Shown piece by piece: positions 18,007 to 27,139 of a stretch of 64,000 nt of DNA (position 1 is the first letter of the stretch; each line of letters starts with the position of its first letter). The position numbers and the translations under genes are program-made. The stretch is taken from assembly GCA_029256085.1 (NCBI GenBank), contig JAQSYP010000006.1, positions 1-64,000 of the forward strand. Reading direction: 5' to 3'. This stretch comes from Caryophanales bacterium. GTDB lineage: Bacteria; Bacillota; Bacilli; CAJFEE01. The notes beneath the pieces are model-generated. The model did no database searches. It saw only the letters and a list, made by a program, of their open reading frames with translations, and was not told the DNA's origin.

Positions 18007-18993
18007 ATGAACATCATGAAAAAAACCTTAATTAAATTTTCTATCTTATGTATACTTGCACCCGCAATACCGATTTATGACAAAGCTAGCGCACAGGATA
18101 ATTGTCCGGGTGTCCCCCCATTAACTGATCCATTAGCAATTAGAATGGAAAATGGTGATACATTAATTTGGGACAAGGTAGATAAAGGCTTAATTGCCGC
18201 AAAGATTAAATATGAGAAATTACTAGAAGGCAAAGGGTGGAAAATAAAGTACGAATCAGCATATCGACCATTACAATACCAAGAGCATTTCTATAAACTC
18301 GTAAATGCGCCAGCAAGTGCTTGTAAAAGTGCCGAGTTAAAAAAACATGGATTAGTTGGTGTAGTTGCAAAACCTAATCCAAATGCCCCTCATGTAAAGG
18401 GAATAGCATTTGATGCTATTGTTACTAATAAATACGGAGTAGCCCTTAACGGAAAGAACTTTGTGAATTCAGCACTTATAACTGTTGCTCATCAAGCTGG
18501 TCTAAAATTTCCACTAATCAAAACTGATGGCGTTCACCATGAGTTAAATTCAACAGTCACTAAACTATCTAAAACAAAATCTAAAATAAGTGAGAAGCCA
18601 TTTAATGCTACTGGTAAAATTACAACCAAAAGTGGATTTAACGTAAGAAAAACCCCAAGTACTTCATTGAAAAGGTTGGGCCTCATTAAAAAGAATTCAA
18701 ATGTCACAATAGTAGCTATTACTGGTGACTGGTATAAAATCAGATATGGTAAAGGCTATGGGTATATAAAAGCTGTTAAAAATGGGCTTTCAATTACTAA
18801 AAAGGAAAACCGTGGAACTGTCGTAGCACCCTCTGGCTTAAATGTAAGAAAATCCGCTAGTATTAATTCAACTAAAACTGGTTGGCTCAAAAAAGGAACT
18901 TCTGTCACTATTGTTTCTAAAAACGGTGACTGGTACAAAATTAAGTACGGCAAAAGTTATGGATGGGTTAATAAAAAGTTCGTTAAAATGTAA
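18007..18993 (+). CDS. Secreted D-alanyl-D-alanine carboxypeptidase (VanY-like) with two SH3 domains
   Basis: A 328-residue exported peptidase. AAGGAGG sits six bases before the ATG. The signal peptide is about 30 residues (FSILCILAPAIPI, cleavage near ASA). The catalytic domain (about 40-190) shows the M15 motifs: ESAYRP, the zinc motif APHVKGIAFDA (H and D), and DGVHHEL with the last zinc His. Two bacterial SH3 domains follow, near 200-260 and 268-328, each with FNVRKTPS or LNVRKSAS and GDWYKI. The SH3 domains should bind peptidoglycan. It trims peptide stems outside the cell. It lies next to a VanRS-like two-component system but on the other strand. Confidence 0.88.
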   Translation: MNIMKKTLIKFSILCILAPAIPIYDKASAQDNCPGVPPLTDPLAIRMENGDTLIWDKVDKGLIAAKIKYEKLLEGKGWKIKYESAYRPLQYQEHFYKLVNAPASACKSAELKKHGLVGVVAKPNPNAPHVKGIAFDAIVTNKYGVALNGKNFVNSALITVAHQAGLKFPLIKTDGVHHELNSTVTKLSKTKSKISEKPFNATGKITTKSGFNVRKTPSTSLKRLGLIKKNSNVTIVAITGDWYKIRYGKGYGYIKAVKNGLSITKKENRGTVVAPSGLNVRKSASINSTKTGWLKKGTSVTIVSKNGDWYKIKYGKSYGWVNKKFVKM

Positions 18994-18998
18994 TTGCA

Positions 18999-19037
18999 AA
19001 ACAAGGTACCCGTGGAATTTTCCACGGGTACTTTGTT
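18999..19037 (+). terminator. Terminator of the VanY-like gene
   Basis: AACAAGGTACCCGTGG pairs with CCACGGGTACTTTGTT around a six-base loop. The tail is a TTTGTTGTT tract. Confidence 0.85.
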
Positions 19038-19116
19038 GTTAGATGAAAACCACAAGTCCAGTGGTTCTAAAGCTTAAAGTTATAGGTAAAATGACCTAAT
19101 TATTAATATTATCCTT

Positions 19117-19262
19117 TGTTGATTTTGCGCTTTCGGCGCTCGCTTTCCTGGGGCCCTCCGTGAGCCTCCGCACTCGCTTTTCTCGCTTGCGGGGTCTCAC
19201 CTGGAGCGCTTTTCCCCTAGGAGTCGAGCGCCTACGCTCTAATCACTTTTCAGCCCTTAATA
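19117..19262. repeat. GC-rich intergenic repeat of the type dispersed in bacilli
   Basis: A GC-rich island in AT-rich surroundings, containing GCGCTTTCGGCGCTCGCTTT, GTGAGCCTCCGCACTCGC, GCGGGGTCTCACC and CCCCTAGGAGTCGAGCGCC. GTGAGCC/GGTCTCAC and GCGAG/CTCGC arms allow a long folded structure. I recognise the general pattern from intergenic repeats in many Bacillaceae genomes. It is not coding; apparent short frames in it should be ignored. Only one copy is in the window. Confidence 0.7.
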
Positions 19263-19326
19263 CTTTAATTTAAAGGCAAACAAAACAGTAGGCAATAAGT
19301 AGCAAAAGTAATAGTCCCTTAAGGGG

Positions 19327-19347
19327 CTAGGCCGGTAGGCCTGATTT
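19327..19347 (+). terminator. Weak hairpin with T-run
   Basis: AGGCCggtaGGCCT forms a five-pair stem followed by GATTTTTTTA. It could end transcription entering the sensor kinase gene from the left. Confidence 0.45.
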
Positions 19348-19349
19348 TT

Positions 19350-21407
19350 TTATTGTTTTGGTAAATATATCATTGCCTTAAATAAATCACCATCTACACT
19401 AATATTGAATCTTCCCTTTTGCATTTCAATAAGACTTTTTGCAATTGATAGTCCTAGTCCACTACCTTGGCTTGATCTTGATTCATCACCTCTTATAAAG
19501 CGCTCCATTAATTCATCAGCAGAAACATTTAACTCATAAGCCGAAATGTTTTTAAAAGTAATTAGTACTTCATTACCTTTATCTTCAATATCAATATATA
19601 CTCTTGATCCTCTAAGTGCATATTTGAAAATATTTGATAATAGATTTTCAATTGACCTCCACAACAATTTGCCGTCTGCCGTAATATATAAGTTTTCCTT
19701 AGAATTATTAATCCTGAAATTAAGATCTAATGCTTCAATTTTAGCATTAACTTCACCTAAACCTTGTGTGATTAATGATAATATATCAATTCGCTCTAAG
19801 TTGACTGGAATATTACCACTGGAAGCTTTTGCTGCTTCAAATAAATCATCTGTCAGCATTTTTAATCTTTTTGATTTTTGATCAAGTACCTCTATATATT
19901 CTTCTACCTTAGGTTCGTGTTGTTCTTTTTTCAATAAATCGACATACGTAATGATAGAAGTTAGTGGTGTTCTAATATCATGAGAAACGTTTGTTATAAG
20001 CTCTGTTTTCATCCTCTCACTTTTTAGCTCATTATCTACTGCATTTTTTAGACCTTCAGTAATTCCGTTAATATTTTCAGCCAATTGACTAAATTGACCT
20101 TTTCCTTCAATTTCAATTATATGGTTAATATCTCCTGATTTTATTCTTTCAACGCCTTCTTTAATGGCATTAAACGATTTCACTTTTTTATAAGCAAACC
20201 AAGCTGCAACGCCTATTGTCACTGGGAACATGAAGAATGTCATAGCTATTAATATTGGATAACCAACTACAACTAATACTGTTTTAACTCCTACATTTCC
20301 ACTGTTATAAACATTACGAACAAACTTAATAATTACATAAATAATGTTAAAGATTATAGTGTTCCTTAAAAGTGTTTTATTCTTGTAATGTTTAATTAGA
20401 GATAACAATAGAACTACTACTATTGAAGCAAATGGTACAGTAATCGGAACTATCACCTTAGTAATGTACATAAAATCAAAAGCTTCAATTAATGCTATCC
20501 ATATTGCAATCGTTATTATACAAAGTATAAAATTTACATCGTTATATAATCTGTCTATAAAATTTAAGCTAACATTATTGTTATTAAATGAATTTCTTCC
20601 AATAACAATTACTAGATAAATAAAAGAAGGTATAAATACGAGTAAGAATATCCCTAATATATATAAATTTTTAGTAGCTACTTCTTTGTTTTTCTTCCAT
20701 TTGTTTATTTCTGTATTTAAGAATTCATCTTTATATCCTAAATAAATAACATCACTATCCGGATCAAATTGCTCAGTAAATTCTGCAAAATAACCCAAGT
20801 TATTATTACTATTTATATCCTCTGGATAGAAATGTTGCCTATAATTTTCAAACTTTATATATGAAGGATAATTATTAATATTTTCTTTTTCGATATTTTT
20901 ATATGTGTTAACACCGTCACTGACATAATAGACAAAGTCTTTGTTATTTTCTAGCCTTTGTAATATAACATTATACTCTTTAATATCTTCTCTTATTAAT
21001 TTCTCTCTAGCTTGAGAAATTTCATTTGCATAGACTTTTTTAAAATTGTTATAGTTTTCCTCTTCACTAAGTTCAGGTTTATAGCTTATTGACTGGTATT
21101 CATAAAACAATTCATCTACTTCTTCCTTTATATCCTCATCACTGATAGTTACACCTTTTAAAATATTTTCTTCACTTTTATATTCGGATATTAACGTGGA
21201 TAAATCATTTAATATAGGCCCTACTTTTCTTACATATGCACTACTAGTAAAGTAATCTTTTTCAACAGCTGTACTGAAGTATCCATCATTTATTACTTCT
21301 ACTTTAATTACTGATGTTAAAGCACCTGTTATAGATATTACGACCATAACAAAAACAATAATTTTCGTAATGAGCGAGTGACTATAGTTTTTCAACTTTG
21401 TATCCAA
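19350..21407 (-). CDS. Sensor histidine kinase (VanS-like) of a two-component system
   Basis: A 685-residue membrane kinase. A helix at about 12-32 is followed by roughly 190 extracytoplasmic residues, then about six further helices (residues 245-420). A HAMP-like region (VERIKSGDINHIIEIEGKGQ) leads to the dimerisation domain with the phospho-acceptor His in NVSHDIRTPLTSIITYVDLL. The ATPase domain shows N-box SIENLLSNIFKYA and G-box SSQGSGLGLSIAKSL; its central D-x-G motif is diverged. The TTG at 21407 overlaps the response regulator by 26 bases, showing translational coupling. The large sensor and many helices differ from classical two-helix VanS. Neighbours suggest a cell-wall signal; this is inferred. 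Confidence 0.88.
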   Translation of the reverse strand: MDTKLKNYSHSLITKIIVFVMVVISITGALTSVIKVEVINDGYFSTAVEKDYFTSSAYVRKVGPILNDLSTLISEYKSEENILKGVTISDEDIKEEVDELFYEYQSISYKPELSEEENYNNFKKVYANEISQAREKLIREDIKEYNVILQRLENNKDFVYYVSDGVNTYKNIEKENINNYPSYIKFENYRQHFYPEDINSNNNLGYFAEFTEQFDPDSDVIYLGYKDEFLNTEINKWKKNKEVATKNLYILGIFLLVFIPSFIYLVIVIGRNSFNNNNVSLNFIDRLYNDVNFILCIITIAIWIALIEAFDFMYITKVIVPITVPFASIVVVLLLSLIKHYKNKTLLRNTIIFNIIYVIIKFVRNVYNSGNVGVKTVLVVVGYPILIAMTFFMFPVTIGVAAWFAYKKVKSFNAIKEGVERIKSGDINHIIEIEGKGQFSQLAENINGITEGLKNAVDNELKSERMKTELITNVSHDIRTPLTSIITYVDLLKKEQHEPKVEEYIEVLDQKSKRLKMLTDDLFEAAKASSGNIPVNLERIDILSLITQGLGEVNAKIEALDLNFRINNSKENLYITADGKLLWRSIENLLSNIFKYALRGSRVYIDIEDKGNEVLITFKNISAYELNVSADELMERFIRGDESRSSQGSGLGLSIAKSLIEMQKGRFNISVDGDLFKAMIYLPKQ

Positions 21408-22068
21408 TACCCCACACCACCTTTAAATATTTAGGTTCTTTCGGACTTATTTCAATTTTTTCTCTTATTTTTCTAATGTGAACCGTTACCGTATTTTCAG
21501 GGCTAAAAGCCGCTTCGTTCCATACCTTTTCGTAAATTTCGTCTATTGAAAATACCTTTCCTGCGTTGGCAGTCAAAAGCACTAGTATCTTATATTGAAC
21601 AGGTGTAAGGTGAATCTCTTCTCCATCAAGAGTTATAATTTTCGATTCGTCATCGATGATGAGACCACCTGTCCTATATAAATTACTCTTCATGTCTAGA
21701 CTTCCTAGTGTTACATATCTTCTTAGCTGTGATTTAACTCTAGCTATTAATTCTAACGGGTTAAAAGGTTTAGTAATGTAATCATCAGCCCCAAGGTTTA
21801 ACCCAAGTATTTTGTCCGTATCCTCAGATTTTGCTGATAGCATTATTACTGGTACTTTACTATTTTCACGAATTTTCATCGTAGCCCTTATACCATCCAT
21901 TTTAGGCATCATAATGTCCATGATTATAAGGTGAACTTCGTTATCTTCAACTAAATTTATAGCCTCGGCTCCATCAAAAGCTTTAAGTATTGTGTAACCT
22001 TCATTTTCTAAATAGATTCCTATTGCATCTACAATTGACTTATCATCATCACAAACTAATATGTTCAA
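21382..22068 (-). CDS. OmpR/VanR-family response regulator
   Basis: A 228-residue regulator. The receiver domain (1-115) has the acidic pair CDDD, the phosphorylated Asp in LIIMDIMMPKMDG, conserved Ser in VIMLSAKS and Lys in ADDYITKPFNPLEL. The C-terminal winged helix reads LTPVQYKILVLLTANAGKVF and NTVTVHIRKIREKIE. Start is TTG at 22068, nine bases after AGGAG. It is the first gene of a two-gene operon with the kinase. A direct-repeat operator of OmpR type lies upstream at 22173-22189, suggesting autoregulation. Confidence 0.92.
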   Translation of the reverse strand: MNILVCDDDKSIVDAIGIYLENEGYTILKAFDGAEAINLVEDNEVHLIIMDIMMPKMDGIRATMKIRENSKVPVIMLSAKSEDTDKILGLNLGADDYITKPFNPLELIARVKSQLRRYVTLGSLDMKSNLYRTGGLIIDDESKIITLDGEEIHLTPVQYKILVLLTANAGKVFSIDEIYEKVWNEAAFSPENTVTVHIRKIREKIEISPKEPKYLKVVWGIGYKVEKL

Positions 22069-22119
22069 GTAAATTCACTCCTAAAACTAAGTCTGTACAT
22101 AATATATCACCTCTTATGC

Positions 22120-22125
22120 ATTATA
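22120..22125 (-). promoter_or_regulatory. Probable -10 element of the two-component operon
   Basis: TATAAT on the minus strand (ATTATA on plus), about 50 bases before the regulator start. A weak TTTAAT -35-like hexamer lies 18 bases upstream. Confidence 0.5.
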
Positions 22126-22172
22126 TCTAAGATGATAATACCAATTAAATCTTATCAAACTCTCAACGTAAA

Positions 22173-22189
22173 TCTTAAGATTTTCTTAA
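22173..22189 (-). promoter_or_regulatory. OmpR-type direct repeat operator (TTAAGA-N5-TTAAGA)
   Basis: The minus strand has TTAAGAAAATCTTAAGA, two identical hexamers 11 bp apart, the spacing used by OmpR/VanR-type winged-helix dimers. A third related hexamer, ATAAGA, lies about two turns away at 22150-22155. The site is upstream of the TATAAT at 22120, an activator position. Confidence 0.6.
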
Positions 22190-22208
22190 TGTTAAATAAG
22201 ACAACGAC

Positions 22209-22242
22209 AAAAAACAGTGAGAAATACCTTCTCACTGCTTTT
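22209..22242 (-). terminator. Terminator of the lytic transglycosylase gene
   Basis: CAGTGAGAA and TTCTCACTG pair around five bases. On the minus strand TTTTTTG follows the stem. Confidence 0.88.
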
Positions 22243-22257
22243 ATCATAAATTTATAG

Positions 22258-23262
22258 TTAAAATTTATCCCGATACTTTTCAACTAGTATTGGTACTTTG
22301 CGAATATAATTTTGTGTTTCCGAAATATATAAATATCTCGAATTATATACATTACCTGGTCCTGCATTATACGCTGCAAGCGCTAATTCAAGGTTTCCAA
22401 AGCGTTTAAGTTGAATTGCTATATATTTTGTGCCACCTTCAATATTCTGAGCAGGGTCGTAAGGATTAACCTTCAATCCCTCAGCTGTCCTAGGCATTAA
22501 TTGCATCAATCCAATTGCACCAGCATGACTTCCTGCGTTTGGATCACCGCCAGATTCCTGTTCAATAATTGCTGCTATTAGTGCTGGATCAACACCATAC
22601 TTTTTAGATGCAGCTAATATTTCATTACCCCATCTCATAATTTTATCTGAGGAATCAAATTCAACTTCTTCAACTACAACCGGTTCGTCCTCAACAACTT
22701 TAACAATAACAGGTTTTCCATCACGGGTCATAATACTTACAGTTAACATGTCTTCAAGCGCACTAAATCCATCTTTTAGATTGTCCTTAATAATAGCCCA
22801 GTCGGATATACTTGCCTTTGTGTCTGCTATTTTTACATCATCAAAATCTGCACTATACACAGGAAGATCTTTATATTTGCTCTTTTTAGTAATTTCTTTA
22901 CTGATACTTGCGTACTTTTGATCTTTTGCTTTTTCATGGAAGCCAAGCTTTGAAGTTATTAATTGAACAGAATTTTTGATATTAGTCTTGAAAATCAAAT
23001 ATTTTTCTCTCTTAAAATCTACTGTATCTGTGATACTTACTTTGCTCTGAATTAGCAGCGGGTTTCTTTGTTCAGGTGGATCTTGTTGAGCGAGTTTATT
23101 AATAGCCCAGTTTTCAATAGGTGTCCAGTTAATCTTGCTTCCTGAATATATTATTATTGCAAGTACAGCTAACATTATCAAAAGCTTTCGAAAAAATGGC
23201 CATACCCATTTCTTAATAAAAGGTATACTATTTTTTTGTATTTTTTCAATGTATTTATTCAA
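22258..23262 (-). CDS. Lytic transglycosylase, SLT family, membrane-anchored
   Basis: A 334-residue protein with one N-terminal membrane helix ([19 protein letters not shown]) that should place the rest outside. The middle 150 residues are a charged stalk without recognised fold. The C-terminal 130 residues form the SLT domain: [20 protein letters not shown] with the catalytic Glu, [19 protein letters not shown], then [12 protein letters not shown] and [14 protein letters not shown]. It cleaves peptidoglycan between MurNAc and GlcNAc with formation of anhydro-MurNAc. It follows the two-component operon on the same strand but has its own terminator. Confidence 0.92.
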   Translation of the reverse strand: MNKYIEKIQKNSIPFIKKWVWPFFRKLLIMLAVLAIIIYSGSKINWTPIENWAINKLAQQDPPEQRNPLLIQSKVSITDTVDFKREKYLIFKTNIKNSVQLITSKLGFHEKAKDQKYASISKEITKKSKYKDLPVYSADFDDVKIADTKASISDWAIIKDNLKDGFSALEDMLTVSIMTRDGKPVIVKVVEDEPVVVEEVEFDSSDKIMRWGNEILAASKKYGVDPALIAAIIEQESGGDPNAGSHAGAIGLMQLMPRTAEGLKVNPYDPAQNIEGGTKYIAIQLKRFGNLELALAAYNAGPGNVYNSRYLYISETQNYIRKVPILVEKYRDKF

Positions 23263-23373
23263 GGGAGATTCCTCACTAGTAATTAATCTATGATCTTATG
23301 GTAGATTGATAATTAAATTATAACATTTATTTCAATGATAGATTAATAGCAACTAATTGGGAATTCTCTTTTA

Positions 23374-24915
23374 TTAATTCAAGCGAAATTGATGGGGCTT
23401 AATACCTTCAGATAACGGAACGAATGTATATCCTAACTTTTTCATACTTGCTAATAATTGGGGCAAGCTATCTACCGTAGCTTTACGGTCATGAATAAGA
23501 ATTATTGGAGCTATGCCACTCTTTTCGAATTTCTTCACTTGAGAAAGAGTATAGCTAACGTAGCTAGCGTTATTAAACTTCCAATCTAGACTATCTACAT
23601 TCCAATCCCACATAATAAAATCCCGTTTAGCTTCGGCAACCCTATAACTTTGTTTCATATACGGTACACTACCGTACGGAACCCTCATTAAGTTTGTATT
23701 TACACCTGTTACTTTTAACAAAGTGTTTCTTGTTATAACCATCTCATTAACAGCTGATTCAGGTGAGCGATAAAACTTATTTCTGTCATGAGTAACCCCA
23801 TGTGATGCGATTGCGTGACCTTCTTTTACCATTCTTTTTACATCATTTTGATAAGTATTTATATTACCATTAATCATAAAGAATGTTGCTTTAGATTGGT
23901 ATATATTTAAAATATTTAGTAGTTTGCTAGTAAATTTTGTTGGTCCATCATCAATCGTTAAATATGCCAACTTTAGCTTGTTTGCAGAGATTGAATCTTC
24001 ATGTAGCCATCCACTTTTACCATTCTTTAATAAGACTTTATACCAAATTTTATTTTCTACACTTATAAATTTTGTAATTGCTTTAACTTGTTCACTACTA
24101 TTTACTGTAGTTGTAATTCTACTGCTGTTGTCAGCAGAGCGTAAAATTTTTGAATTTTTTTTAGCATATAAATATATTGATATTTCAACCTGCTTACTAG
24201 TGTTGACCTCTTGTATCCAACCACTTACTCCTACATTATTTATGTAATACCATGTTCCGCTTCCATCCTTCGCAATGTAAAAGCTCTTAATTGTTACTAG
24301 AGAGCCCCGCTTAATTAAGTGGCTTCCGTTTTCATTAAGGGATGCACCTCTTCTAACTTGTGTATCACTATTTATATATAATTGTTTATTTAAGTAGTTA
24401 TTATCTCTATTAAATACTTCCATATTATCAAGTTGAATCCATCCTGATATTTCCCCTATTTTAACCCGGACCCACCGTTCACCATTTTCACCAATAGCTA
24501 CATCCATAGGTATAACAACTTGCCCTTTGTTTATTTTTCCAATCTGTTTAGACGTTTTTTGGTAACCTAATCTCAAAGGAGTTGCTTCAGAAATATTAAA
24601 AAGATGTTGATTTTTAATTTTTAAACTACTATTTTCAGTCTTTTTGATCCATCCGTCACGCCCATTATAGTTTACATGTAACCACTGTTCTTTTTTACTA
24701 TCTAGCACTTCTTTAATTACTAACAGTCTTTGACTCTTCGGTATAGTTGCCTTTACGCTAGAATCCTCTTTTGCCTGCTGTCGTAAAAAAGTAGACTGAT
24801 TTGTCGTTTCTATTAGAAAGAATTCATCATGCTGATTTACCGCAAAAGTATTATGTTGTGGGCGTATTACTAAAATTAATAGAAAAATAACTGATAATAA
24901 TAGTTTTTTAAACAT
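23374..24915 (-). CDS. Secreted polysaccharide deacetylase with SH3-like repeats
   Basis: A 513-residue exported protein. I use ATG 24915 (MFKKLLLSVIFLLILVIRP), nine bases after AAAGGG; upstream starts lack spacing. Four SH3-like segments fill residues about 30-300 (FLRQQAKEDSSVKATIP, TPLRLGYQKTSKQIG, TQVRRGASLNENGS, ILRSADNSSRI), each ending with a W-containing GW strand. The NodB domain (about 315-500) shows LTIDDGPT, ASHGVTHDRN, RVPYGS and a C-terminal LIHD. This is the full metal-binding and catalytic set. It should deacetylate peptidoglycan or a surface polysaccharide. It fits the wall-enzyme group here. Confidence 0.92.
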   Translation of the reverse strand: MFKKLLLSVIFLLILVIRPQHNTFAVNQHDEFFLIETTNQSTFLRQQAKEDSSVKATIPKSQRLLVIKEVLDSKKEQWLHVNYNGRDGWIKKTENSSLKIKNQHLFNISEATPLRLGYQKTSKQIGKINKGQVVIPMDVAIGENGERWVRVKIGEISGWIQLDNMEVFNRDNNYLNKQLYINSDTQVRRGASLNENGSHLIKRGSLVTIKSFYIAKDGSGTWYYINNVGVSGWIQEVNTSKQVEISIYLYAKKNSKILRSADNSSRITTTVNSSEQVKAITKFISVENKIWYKVLLKNGKSGWLHEDSISANKLKLAYLTIDDGPTKFTSKLLNILNIYQSKATFFMINGNINTYQNDVKRMVKEGHAIASHGVTHDRNKFYRSPESAVNEMVITRNTLLKVTGVNTNLMRVPYGSVPYMKQSYRVAEAKRDFIMWDWNVDSLDWKFNNASYVSYTLSQVKKFEKSGIAPIILIHDRKATVDSLPQLLASMKKLGYTFVPLSEGIKPHQFRLN

Positions 24916-24956
24916 TCTAATCATCCCTTTACTAGTTTTCAGTCCAATAGAATACA

Positions 24957-24990
24957 AATGAGCTATCCATTTGATATGGATAGCTCATTA
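24957..24990 (-). terminator. Terminator after the isochorismatase-family gene
   Basis: AATGAGCTATCCAT and ATGGATAGCTCATT pair around a short loop. It lies about 40 bases past the stop at 25032. The minus-strand tail (TGTATTC) is a poor T-run. Confidence 0.65.
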
Positions 24991-25031
24991 ATACTTATTC
25001 ACTAGTTTTACTTCTAATTACTATATATTTA

Positions 25032-25562
25032 TTATTTTAAAAATTTAATAGTATCTTCGATTGAAAGAACGTTAGCAAAACGTTTATCCCAAATTTTATA
25101 GTTATAAAACTTATATAATTTTTCAGCAGATAGGTACTCGTTATCAAAAGTTGTATTAGTTTCTTCTGGAATAATTACCTTATATTCAAAATCAAAGGCA
25201 CTTTTACAAGTAGCATCAATACAATATTCAGTTTGAAGTCCTACCAATATAATAGTATCTATCCCCCTATTTACTAAATACTCCCTTAAGTTGGTTTTAT
25301 GAAAAGCACTGTTGTATTGCTTTTCGATGATTACTTCACCAACGCTAGGTGCTATCTCTTCATAAATCTGCCATCCATCTTTACCCTGCTCAAGTTCGGA
25401 CCCCTTACCATCATCATGCCGAACATAAAGAACTTCTTTCTTATTATCTCTAGCAGTTATTATAATTTGCTTAATATTTTCTATTACCTTTTGTTCATTA
25501 TAAGGTTGTGCCTTAATCAATGCATTTTGGACATCAACCACCATTAAAATAATATTACTCAT
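25032..25562 (-). CDS. Isochorismatase-family cysteine hydrolase
   Basis: A 176-residue cytoplasmic hydrolase. ATG 25562 follows GGAGGAGG and gives MSNIILMVVDVQNALI. The triad residues of the family are visible: Asp in VVDVQNA, Lys in VIIEKQYNSAF, and Cys in GLQTEYCIDATCKSAFD. This subgroup includes nicotinamidase-like and other amidases; the substrate is unclear. It is the last gene of a minus-strand run from 27835 and is 89 bases after the phosphodiesterase, so possibly co-transcribed. Confidence 0.87.
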   Translation of the reverse strand: MSNIILMVVDVQNALIKAQPYNEQKVIENIKQIIITARDNKKEVLYVRHDDGKGSELEQGKDGWQIYEEIAPSVGEVIIEKQYNSAFHKTNLREYLVNRGIDTIILVGLQTEYCIDATCKSAFDFEYKVIIPEETNTTFDNEYLSAEKLYKFYNYKIWDKRFANVLSIEDTIKFLK

Positions 25563-25651
25563 TATTTTCCTCCTCCCCAGATAACCACCCAAGCTTAACT
25601 AACATGCTGTTACGCAGAATTGGCAAAAAGTTTTAAAACGTAACTCATAAC

Positions 25652-26215
25652 CTAAATAATGTTAGAATTATTTCGTATTTTTAATCTTTTTATCATACTT
25701 TGTCTCTCTATATCCCAAAGTTCGATAAACTCATTTTCATAAACAGCAAATGATCTTGTCCCATCTTTTGGTATGGTTATACTTCCTGGATTAAGTACTA
25801 TAATCCCGTCTTGCTCTTTAAGTACTTTAACATGTGTATGACCTGAAACAACAACTTGACAACCGAACTTTATAGCTTCCTTAATACGTTCATCTTCTGT
25901 CTCTTCATACCCATGAACGAGATAAAACAAATAATTGTCAAACTCAACGATTTTAGATTTATTAGAAATGTCTTGCCCAGTTACAGTCTCATCTACATCA
26001 GAATCACAATTTCCACGTACATAAACTATATCCGTTCGATTTTTGAGTAATTCTGCTAACTTTTTAGGATTATAAGTTTCTGGCAAATCATTTCGTGGTC
26101 CATGATAAAGCACATCTCCTAAATGGCAAATTTGTTTTGACCCTTTAAGAATTTCTAATGTTTGGACTACGTACTCATAGCTTCCGTGTGTGTCACTTAT
26201 GAACCCTAATTTCAT
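25652..26215 (-). CDS. YfcE/MJ0936-family metallophosphoesterase
   Basis: A 187-residue phosphodiesterase. The two-metal motifs are complete: FISDTHG, HLGDVLYHG, VRGNCDSD, YLVHGYE and VVSGHTHV with LNPGSITIPKDG. These match YfcE of Escherichia coli (about 184 residues), a cytoplasmic enzyme active on model phosphodiesters, natural substrate uncertain. GAGGAAG precedes the ATG. It starts three bases after the stop of the VOC-family gene, so the two are in one operon. Confidence 0.92.
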   Translation of the reverse strand: MKLGFISDTHGSYEYVVQTLEILKGSKQICHLGDVLYHGPRNDLPETYNPKKLAELLKNRTDIVYVRGNCDSDVDETVTGQDISNKSKIVEFDNYLFYLVHGYEETEDERIKEAIKFGCQVVVSGHTHVKVLKEQDGIIVLNPGSITIPKDGTRSFAVYENEFIELWDIERQSMIKRLKIRNNSNII

Positions 26216-26218
26216 AAA

Positions 26219-27103
26219 CTATACTTCCTCTCGTGCTTGTTCTAGAGTTACTAAATCGAATTTCTTCATTTTTAGGAAGGCCTCTGTAACACGCTTAACC
26301 TCTTCTTTTGACCCATTCATTAGTATGTCGTTCATATTTGCAGGTGAGATTTGCCATGACAATCCAAATTGGTCTTTCAACCAACCACATTGTTCAGCTT
26401 CAGGTACAAAGGATAGCTTATCCCAATAGTAATCTATTTCAGATTGGTTATCACAAACTACCATGAAAGAAAATGCTTCATTGAAAGTAAAATCTCCACC
26501 ATAACCATGATCCATAACAATCAATTGAGTGCCTAGAATAGTTACCTCTCCATAATTTAATTTTGCCCTAGTATCTTTTGCTTCTCCAAGTTCATAAAAG
26601 TTAAGAAACCCCTTCTTAGCATTCTCAAATAGGGAAACATAGAAGTCAACAGCCTCCTCTGCTCTACCACATACATTATCTGAGAAAAGTAATACAGGTC
26701 TAATTTTCTCATGTTCTTCTATATTATCAACTAACATAAGTTGCCAGCTTAATCCAAACTTATCTTGAACCCATGCATACCATTTGCTGAAAGGATACTC
26801 ACCTAATGGCATGAGGTCTGCACCGCCAACCGATAGATTTTCGTATAAGTTATTAACCTCATCTTTTGTACTACACGATACCATTAACGATATAGATGGA
26901 TTGAATTTGAAGTATGGACCTGCGCTGATTGCATTGAACCTGAAATTGCCAAGTTTAAAATCAACAATTTCAGCATCACCTGATGGTGTATCTGGAATTA
27001 TACCTATATTCATAATGTTAGAATCCTCAAACAAACTTACATACCACTTGGCAGCTTCTACTGCTTCCTTGTCAAACCATAAATGTGGGATTAGTTTCTG
27101 CAT
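26219..27103 (-). CDS. Tandem VOC/PhnB-like domain protein
   Basis: A 294-residue protein with two copies of the PhnB-like (3-demethylubiquinone methyltransferase-like) VOC fold. Copy one starts MQKLIPHLWFDKEAVEAAKW and includes FSKWYAWVQDKFGLSWQL; copy two includes AEEAVDFYVSLFENAKKG and CGWLKDQFGLSWQISPANM. GGAGGC precedes the ATG. Members are often antibiotic-resistance-like or unknown small-molecule enzymes; no substrate can be inferred. It is between the DNA alkylation-repair-like gene (36 bases upstream) and the YfcE-like gene. Confidence 0.9.
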   Translation of the reverse strand: MQKLIPHLWFDKEAVEAAKWYVSLFEDSNIMNIGIIPDTPSGDAEIVDFKLGNFRFNAISAGPYFKFNPSISLMVSCSTKDEVNNLYENLSVGGADLMPLGEYPFSKWYAWVQDKFGLSWQLMLVDNIEEHEKIRPVLLFSDNVCGRAEEAVDFYVSLFENAKKGFLNFYELGEAKDTRAKLNYGEVTILGTQLIVMDHGYGGDFTFNEAFSFMVVCDNQSEIDYYWDKLSFVPEAEQCGWLKDQFGLSWQISPANMNDILMNGSKEEVKRVTEAFLKMKKFDLVTLEQAREEV

Positions 27104-27139
27104 AATTTAGCCTCCTATATTCGGTGAGATTTTTGCATC

